Assembly (NCBI GenBank): GCA_003497555.1
Contig: DNNS01000510.1
Span: forward strand, 1-10,483
Origin: Spirochaetia bacterium
Lineage (GTDB): Bacteria > Spirochaetota > UBA12135
Direction of reading: 5' to 3'
Length of the DNA stretch: 10,483 nucleotides
Every line of letters starts with the position of its first letter. Position 1 is the first letter of the stretch. The position numbers and the translations under genes were made by a program. Shown here one piece after another: positions 6,286-10,483 of the stretch. Under the pieces are notes generated by a model. That model saw only the letters and a list, made by a program, of their open reading frames with translations, was not told the DNA's origin and searched no databases.

Positions 6286-7629
6286 ATGGCAAATTTATTA
6301 ACCAATCTTTTTCGGGAACCTGATCTCAGAAAAAGGGTTTTATTTACCATATGGTGCCTCATTATCTTCCGTATCGGTGCTCATATAACCACACCGGGAA
6401 TCGATCCGGCCAGACTTAAAGACATGATTGAAAATGTAATGCATTCCCACAAAGCACTTGGGAATCTTCTCTCCTACATAGACCTTTTTTCAGGCGGCGC
6501 GTTAAAGCAGTTTACAATTTTTGCACTTGGTGTAATGCCTTATATTTCTATTTCGATAATAATGCAGTTGTTAATGACTGTAGTTCCCCAGCTTGAACAG
6601 CTCGGTAAAGAAGGCGAGATGGGAAGAAGGAAGATTCAGCAATATACAAAATACGGTACTGTAATAATGTGTATTATCCAATCAGCTACCATCAGCCGGT
6701 GGATTGCTTCCAACGAGGGAGTAGTTGTGGAGGGTTTGAAAAATCATCAATTTTTTTTCACAGTACTTGTCGTTGTTTCCATCACCAGCGGTACTATGTT
6801 TTTAATGTGGCTTGGCGAACAGATTTCGGAGAGAGGAATAGGCAACGGAATTTCATTGCTTATTTTTGCCGGCATAGCAGCCCGGATACCAGGTGCTTTT
6901 ATCCGTACTTTAGATCTGGTCAAACAGGGAAATTTCAATCCGGTTGCATTCATTTTAGTACTGTTAATCTTTTCAGTAATAATTTTCTTTGTAGTATATG
7001 AGCAGGAAGGGCAGCGCAGGATTCCTGTCCAGTTTGCACGCAAGATAGTCGGACGAAAGGTTTACGGCGCGCAAAATACATATATTCCGTTTAAAATCAA
7101 TCCTTCTGGAGTAATACCTATAATTTTTGCTTCAGCTATAGTGATGTTTCCGGCACAAATTGCTTCCATGCTCGGAAATAAATTTCCGGCATTTACCCAA
7201 TTAATAGCATACTTGTCGCCAGGGCAAATACCTTATATGATGATTTACGGATTATTGGTTATCGCATTTGCATATCTTTATACCACTATACAATTCAATC
7301 CGGTAGAAATCGCCGACAATTTAAAAAAGTCAGGCGGGTATATACCTGGCATCAGGCCAGGGCAGCATACTCAGGAATATTTACAAAAAATACTCACACG
7401 CATCACGCTTTCCGGTTCGCTCTTTCTTGCCTTCATAGCAGTTTTCCCTGATGTGATTTTAAAAATCGACATGTTTTCTGAACTTGACAGAGGACTGGCG
7501 TATTTAATGGGCGGTACATCTCTGTTGATATTGGTTTCAGTAGATCTCGATACAATGAAACAAATAGAATCTCAACTTATGATGAGAAATTATGACGGAT
7601 TTATGAGTAAAGGGCGCAGGAGAAAATAA
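6286..7629 (+). CDS. secY: preprotein translocase subunit SecY
   Basis: SecY is the channel of the SecYEG translocon in the inner membrane and moves unfolded proteins driven by SecA or the ribosome. The 447-residue product has about ten hydrophobic segments, near residues 18-34, 75-98, 120-140, 155-178, 184-203, 217-238, 273-293, 312-334, 370-391 and 403-422. Conserved marks are [16 protein letters not shown] at 81-96, [11 protein letters not shown] at 243-253 and PGIRPG at 354-359 in the cytosolic loop that contacts SecA. The ending [14 protein letters not shown] is typical. The ATG directly follows the rplO frame's TAA; only a bare AGG lies upstream, so it seems to depend on coupling to rplO translation. 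Confidence 0.98.
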   Translation: MANLLTNLFREPDLRKRVLFTIWCLIIFRIGAHITTPGIDPARLKDMIENVMHSHKALGNLLSYIDLFSGGALKQFTIFALGVMPYISISIIMQLLMTVVPQLEQLGKEGEMGRRKIQQYTKYGTVIMCIIQSATISRWIASNEGVVVEGLKNHQFFFTVLVVVSITSGTMFLMWLGEQISERGIGNGISLLIFAGIAARIPGAFIRTLDLVKQGNFNPVAFILVLLIFSVIIFFVVYEQEGQRRIPVQFARKIVGRKVYGAQNTYIPFKINPSGVIPIIFASAIVMFPAQIASMLGNKFPAFTQLIAYLSPGQIPYMMIYGLLVIAFAYLYTTIQFNPVEIADNLKKSGGYIPGIRPGQHTQEYLQKILTRITLSGSLFLAFIAVFPDVILKIDMFSELDRGLAYLMGGTSLLILVSVDLDTMKQIESQLMMRNYDGFMSKGRRRK

Positions 7630-7631
7630 GT

Positions 7632-7850
7632 TTGGCAAAAGAAGAATCGATCGAGATTTCGGGAACAGTAATTGAGCCTTTGCCAAATGCCATGTTTAAA
7701 GTACAGCTTGAGAATAATCATGAAGTCTTATGTCATATATCCGGAAAAATGAGAATGTACTATATAAAGATATTGCCGGGAGACAAAGTAACGGTTGAAC
7801 TATCGCCGTATGACCTCACCAGGGGCAGAATAACATATAGGCATAAATAA
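7632..7850 (+). CDS. infA: translation initiation factor IF-1
   Basis: IF-1 is a small OB-fold factor that occupies the 30S A-site during initiation. The 72-residue product is full length and strongly conserved: [20 protein letters not shown] at 11-30, then HISGKMR and the C-terminal [20 protein letters not shown]. The start is TTG, read as Met (MAKEE...), 9 nt after AGGAG (7618-7622) in the secY tail and two bases after the secY stop. Its place between secY and rpmJ, without adk or map, is a compact version of the common bacterial order. Confidence 0.97.
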   Translation: MAKEESIEISGTVIEPLPNAMFKVQLENNHEVLCHISGKMRMYYIKILPGDKVTVELSPYDLTRGRITYRHK

Positions 7851-7878
7851 ATGTCGTTAAACAGGAAAGGAGCTCAAT

Positions 7879-7992
7879 TTGAAAGTAAGAAGTTCAGTAA
7901 AAAAAATTTGCAATAAATGTAAAATTATACGAAGAAAGAATGTAATCAGGGTTATCTGTACCAATCCGCGCCATAAACAGCGGCAAGGGTAA
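7879..7992 (+). CDS. rpmJ: 50S ribosomal protein L36, zinc-binding
   Basis: A 37-residue reading frame begins at TTG 7879 and ends at TAA 7990-7992. It starts [19 protein letters not shown] after the initiator Met and ends [11 protein letters not shown], an almost textbook L36. The zinc ligands form C-x2-C-x12-C-x4-H at residues 11, 14, 27 and 32. L36 is the smallest 50S protein and helps organise 23S rRNA in domains II and V. GGAAAGGAG (7863-7871) lies 7 nt before the TTG and supports this start. An ATG at 7851 opens a different frame and is not the start. This is the C+ paralogue type. Confidence 0.96.
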   Translation: MKVRSSVKKICNKCKIIRRKNVIRVICTNPRHKQRQG

Positions 7993-8004
7993 AAGGAGTA
8001 TATT

Positions 8005-8385
8005 ATGCCCCGAATCTCTGGAATTGATTTACCTAACAAACCGGTAAAAGTAGCTTTAACTTATATTTACGGGATTGGCAGATCGACTGCCAATAAAATA
8101 CTGTTAAATGCCAAAGTTGATGAAAATATCAGAGCTAACAATCTAAATGAAGAACAGGTTAATGATATCAGAAAAATCATCGAAAAGGAATATACCGTAG
8201 AGGGAAACCTGCGTACTAAAATTGCCATGGATATAAAAAGATTAAAAGATATTGGTTCCTACAGGGGAATGAGACATAAAAAAAATCTTCCCGCGCGTGG
8301 TCAGAGAACCAGAACAAATGCCCGGACCAGAAAAGGAATTAAAAAAACTGTTGCTAATAAAAAGATGGCTCCGGCCAAAAAATAA
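8005..8385 (+). CDS. rpsM: 30S ribosomal protein S13
   Basis: S13 sits in the 30S head and forms intersubunit bridges with L5 and 23S rRNA, contacting tRNA through its tail. The 126-residue product has [20 protein letters not shown] at the start, the helix-turn segment [12 protein letters not shown] at 22-33, and [19 protein letters not shown] at 85-103 followed by TNARTRKG. The tail AVANKK-like end ([11 protein letters not shown]) is basic and typical. AAGGAG just upstream of the ATG is a strong ribosome binding site. In E. coli this position carries the S4-responsive pseudoknot; here the 12-nt gap to rpmJ leaves no room for one. Confidence 0.98.
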   Translation: MPRISGIDLPNKPVKVALTYIYGIGRSTANKILLNAKVDENIRANNLNEEQVNDIRKIIEKEYTVEGNLRTKIAMDIKRLKDIGSYRGMRHKKNLPARGQRTRTNARTRKGIKKTVANKKMAPAKK

Positions 8386-8410
8386 TCCGGTAAAAATTAA
8401 GGAGTAATAT

Positions 8411-8806
8411 GTGACGGAAAAACAGACAGGTACAAGAAAAAAGAAAAAAGAAAAATCGATATCGGCTCGCGGCGTGGTTCATATCAAAAATACATTTAAT
8501 AACACAATCGTTACCATAACAGATGTAAAAGGCGATATGATTGTCTGGTCAACGGCCGGATCCCTGAATTTCCGGGGAGCAAAAAAAAGTACCCCTTATG
8601 CTGCTCAGATTACAACTGAAGAAGCATGTAAAAAAGCCATTGATCTTGGATTAAAAGAAGTAAGGGTGCAAATAAATGGGCCGGGGTTTGGGCGTGAATC
8701 CGCTGTAAGGGCTGTAGCCAAGTCCGGATTAAAAATTACACAGATCAAAGACGTTACCGGAATACCGCATAACGGCTGCCGTCCGCCTAAAAGACGAAGA
8801 GTATAA
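8411..8806 (+). CDS. rpsK: 30S ribosomal protein S11
   Basis: S11 lies on the 30S platform near the Shine-Dalgarno/anti-Shine-Dalgarno helix. The 131-residue product has a basic N-terminus, then [20 protein letters not shown] at 21-40, GPGFGRES at 90-97 and the invariant-looking end [14 protein letters not shown]. The start is GTG, 6 nt after AAGGAG (8399-8404). An ATG two bases earlier (8409) shares its G with the GTG and is followed at once by TGA, so it cannot be the start. The next gene is rpoA after 26 nt, where many bacteria have rpsD. Confidence 0.97.
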   Translation: MTEKQTGTRKKKKEKSISARGVVHIKNTFNNTIVTITDVKGDMIVWSTAGSLNFRGAKKSTPYAAQITTEEACKKAIDLGLKEVRVQINGPGFGRESAVRAVAKSGLKITQIKDVTGIPHNGCRPPKRRRV

Positions 8807-8832
8807 GGTTACATTAAACGGAGGATTATTTA

Positions 8833-9840
8833 ATGCCCGAAAAATTTTTATTAAATAATGTTATTACCAGCCGCCCGGTACAAATCGAGCAGGCTGCAGC
8901 AAAAAAAGATTATGGAAAATTTATTATTGCTCCATACGAAAAAGGAATGGCTATTACGATCGGTAATACCCTGCGCCGCAGTCTGCTTTCTTCTATTCCC
9001 GGTTATGCTGTTTCTGCCCTGAAAATTTCGGGAATAAACAGTGAATTCCAGAATATCAAGGGCGTTTATGAAGATACCATTGATATTATTATGAATTTAA
9101 AAAAAACATATATCACGCTGAAAGATCCTGATATAGAAAAGAAAGTGTTACATCTGGAAATCAAGGGCGAAAAAGAAGTATATGCCAGAGCGCTGGAACT
9201 CGATCAGACAATTTATGTTCATAATAAGGACCTGCTGATTTTCAAAACCAATGCTGAAGCAAATTTCAGTCTGGATCTGCAGATTGACTACGGGCGCGGC
9301 TTTGTACTGGCTGAAAAAAATCAGGATTTCATCGAAGTTGCAGGTACAATAGTAATAGATGCTTTGTATTCGCCTGTACTGAAAGTTGCTTATAAAAGCA
9401 TTCCATTAACCGGAGACAGCACTGGAGAATTTGAAAGTCTCGAAATTGAAATCTGGACTAACGGCACTATCAATCCGGAAGACGCCCTATCCAAAGCTGC
9501 ATATTATGTGCGAGAAAAGCTTAAAACTTTTGTTACCGTCGACAATGATGAAGATATAGATGTTTTTACAGCAACCGGGTCGCAGAGCAATGAAAATGTC
9601 AGCAATGAAGATCTTTTTAAAAAAAATGTATCTATACTTGAGCTTTCCGTAAGATCTTTATATTTTTTAAAAATTAATGACATTAAAGAAGTCGGACAGT
9701 TAATTCAAAAAAACGAAGATACGGTGAAAGGTCTGAAAGAAGCTACTAATGCCATTCTTGAAGAAATTAAAGATAAACTGCAGAAAAAAAATCTGCATCT
9801 CGGAATGAAAGATATAAACTATAGCTTTATAAATGTATAG
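8833..9840 (+). CDS. rpoA: DNA-directed RNA polymerase subunit alpha
   Basis: Alpha dimerises to start assembly of RNA polymerase. The N-terminal domain (about 1-235) has the dimerisation motif GNTLRRSLLSSIPG at 44-57 and the later conserved INPEDALSKAA at 213-223. A linker of roughly 30 residues, rich in Asp, Asn and Ser, leads to the C-terminal domain (about 266-325, SILELSVRSLYFLK through NLHLGM). This domain aligns with E. coli without gaps (offset +9), but of seven UP-element contact residues only Arg265 (here 274) and Glu302 (311) remain; Asn268 is Tyr, Gly296 Thr, Lys298 Ala, Ser299 Ile. GGAGG (8820-8824) lies 8 nt before the ATG. Length, 335 residues, is normal. Confidence 0.98.
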   Translation: MPEKFLLNNVITSRPVQIEQAAAKKDYGKFIIAPYEKGMAITIGNTLRRSLLSSIPGYAVSALKISGINSEFQNIKGVYEDTIDIIMNLKKTYITLKDPDIEKKVLHLEIKGEKEVYARALELDQTIYVHNKDLLIFKTNAEANFSLDLQIDYGRGFVLAEKNQDFIEVAGTIVIDALYSPVLKVAYKSIPLTGDSTGEFESLEIEIWTNGTINPEDALSKAAYYVREKLKTFVTVDNDEDIDVFTATGSQSNENVSNEDLFKKNVSILELSVRSLYFLKINDIKEVGQLIQKNEDTVKGLKEATNAILEEIKDKLQKKNLHLGMKDINYSFINV

Positions 9841-9872
9841 TAAAAAGAAGAAAGTCGTAAGTCAGACGGTTT

Positions 9873-9914
9873 GACAAGTCCACTACGAAAAATTTTATTT
9901 TAAGTGGGCTTGTC
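9873..9914 (+). repeat. 12-bp inverted repeat, possible weak terminator or small mobile relic
   Basis: GACAAGTCCACT (9873-9884) pairs with AGTGGGCTTGTC (9903-9914) over 12 positions, with one G-U wobble. The 18-nt loop is almost all A and T and can pair a little further inside. What follows is CTTTATAG, a poor U-tract, so this is at best a weak intrinsic terminator. TTGACA overlaps its left arm. No second copy is present in the window. Confidence 0.6.
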
Positions 9915-9945
9915 CTTTATAGTACTATCGAAAAAGCGAAATAAC

Positions 9946-9959
9946 AGCCGCTGACGGCT
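9946..9959 (+). promoter_or_regulatory. small hairpin just upstream of the rplQ ribosome binding site
   Basis: AGCCG (9946-9950) and CGGCT (9955-9959) form a five-pair stem with a CTGA loop, 8 nt before the AGGAG of rplQ. The loop bases with the next C (CTGAC) are also complementary to GTCAG at 9861-9865, so an alternative fold is possible. Regulation of rplQ is an inference. Confidence 0.35.
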
Positions 9960-9980
9960 ATCCATAAAGGAGTAAAACTG

Positions 9981-10403
9981 ATGAATCATAAAATAGGAAT
10001 AAAAAAGTTAAACAGACCCTATAAACACCGAAAAGCAATGATAAACAATATGATAGAATCGCTGATAAAAAATGAAACAATCAAAACTACATTGGCCAGA
10101 GCCAAGGAAGCCAGGCGTTACGCTGAAAAGATAATTAACCGTGCTCGTGTCGATACGCTTCATAATCGGCGGGAAGTATATAAAAAAATAAAAAATACAC
10201 AAATTTTAAAAAAGCTTTTCGAAAATATCGCTGTTCGTTATAAAAACCGAAATGGAGGATATACCAGAATCATTAAAATCGGTAAAAGACGTGGCGATTC
10301 TTCGGAAATGGTATATCTGGGATTAGTGGAAGAACTGCTTGATACGCCAGCCAAAAAAAACAACGAAGAAATTGCACAGGGCAATGTAGATAACAAAGCG
10401 TAA
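9981..10403 (+). CDS. rplQ: 50S ribosomal protein L17
   Basis: L17 lies near the peptide exit side of the 50S subunit. The 140-residue product starts MNHKIGIKKLNRPYKHRKAM, then SLIKNETIKTTLARAKEARR, and has the family's RNGGYTRIIKIGKRRGD near residues 90-106. The central RARVDTLHNRR resembles, from memory, spirochaete L17 proteins. The common bacterial length is 115-130; the extra here is a polar C-terminal tail. The ATG lies 8 nt after AGGAG (9968-9972). Unlike its neighbours it is separated from the upstream gene by 140 nt, so it may have its own control. No terminator hairpin follows it before the next likely start. Confidence 0.97.
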   Translation: MNHKIGIKKLNRPYKHRKAMINNMIESLIKNETIKTTLARAKEARRYAEKIINRARVDTLHNRREVYKKIKNTQILKKLFENIAVRYKNRNGGYTRIIKIGKRRGDSSEMVYLGLVEELLDTPAKKNNEEIAQGNVDNKA

Positions 10404-10442
10404 GCTGTTTACAAGATTTAATTGATGAGAAGGTGGGTGGAG

Positions 10443-10483
10443 ATGATATCAGGAGTTTTTTTCTTGTCAATTCTGGTGCATGG
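10443..10483 (+). CDS. start of an unidentified protein with hydrophobic N-terminus (runs off the window)
   Basis: An ATG at 10443 opens a frame MISGVFFLSILVH that is still open at the window's right edge. AGAAGG at 10428-10433, 9 nt upstream, is a good ribosome binding site. The residues look like the beginning of a membrane anchor. An in-frame ATG at 10425 is possible but would include the binding site in the gene. The gene lies 39 nt after rplQ with no terminator, so it may be cotranscribed. In Borrelia, as I recall, the membrane-anchored ribonuclease Y follows rplQ; 13 residues are too few to claim that here. Confidence 0.45.
   Translation, partial: MISGVFFLSILVH

Larger units (their letters stand above)
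9841..9980 (+). promoter_or_regulatory. 140-nt structured gap between rpoA and rplQ
   Basis: This is the longest gap in the window, in a place where rpoA and rplQ usually lie close together. It contains TTGACA at 9871-9876, an imperfect promoter match if paired with TTTATT at 9894-9899 (17-nt spacing), and TATAGT at 9918-9923. It also has a large inverted repeat, a 10-bp palindrome ATAGTACTAT (9919-9928) and a small hairpin at 9946-9959. AGGAG at 9968-9972 is the rplQ ribosome binding site. No reading frame of note is present. Its role could be an internal promoter, an attenuator or a translational control leader for rplQ; the sequence alone does not decide. Confidence 0.4.

Noticed and set aside
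6669..7001. Second + strand frame inside secY
   Set aside because: Shadow of secY; the product is rich in Cys, His and Phe with no recognisable pattern.
7851..7916. Mini-frame of 21 codons starting with ATG right after infA
   Set aside because: It overlaps rpmJ out of frame, lacks a well-placed ribosome binding site and has no resemblance to a known peptide.

Overview
The window is a contiguous stretch of the S10-spc-alpha ribosomal protein cluster, entirely on the + strand. Coding is dense, base composition is AT-rich, and lysine is mostly AAA. In order it holds: 3' end of rpsS, rplV, rpsC, rplP, rpmC, rpsQ (end of S10 operon); rplN, rplX, rplE, rpsN, rpsH, rplF, rplR, rpsE, rpmD, rplO, secY (spc operon); infA, rpmJ, rpsM, rpsK, rpoA, rplQ (alpha operon); and the first codons of a possible membrane protein at the right edge.

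The lineage looks spirochaete-like. The reasons are the gene order (no adk or map between secY and infA, no rpsD between rpsK and rpoA), the zinc-ribbon forms of S14 and L36, and an L17 with the segment RARVDTLHNRR. This is inference from gene order and remembered family patterns, so a phylum-level assignment is moderate at best.

The products work together as the core of both ribosomal subunits, the translation initiation factor IF-1, the SecY channel and the RNA polymerase alpha subunit. Spacing is mostly 0 to 28 nt, with short overlaps at rpmC/rpsQ, rpsQ/rplN and rplF/rplR. This implies one long, translationally coupled transcription unit. The one gap of note is 140 nt between rpoA and rplQ. 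It carries a 12-bp inverted repeat, a 10-bp palindrome and a second small hairpin just before the rplQ ribosome binding site. No gap exceeds 300 nt.

I found no defence, mobile or otherwise novel gene system. The real anomalies are: an in-frame TGA inside rplO whose frame stays open to a TAA directly abutting the secY start; an RpoA C-terminal domain that lacks most of the residues known to bind UP-element DNA; a C-terminal extension on S17; an AUGUGA start-stop overlap at rpsK; and the structured rpoA-rplQ gap.
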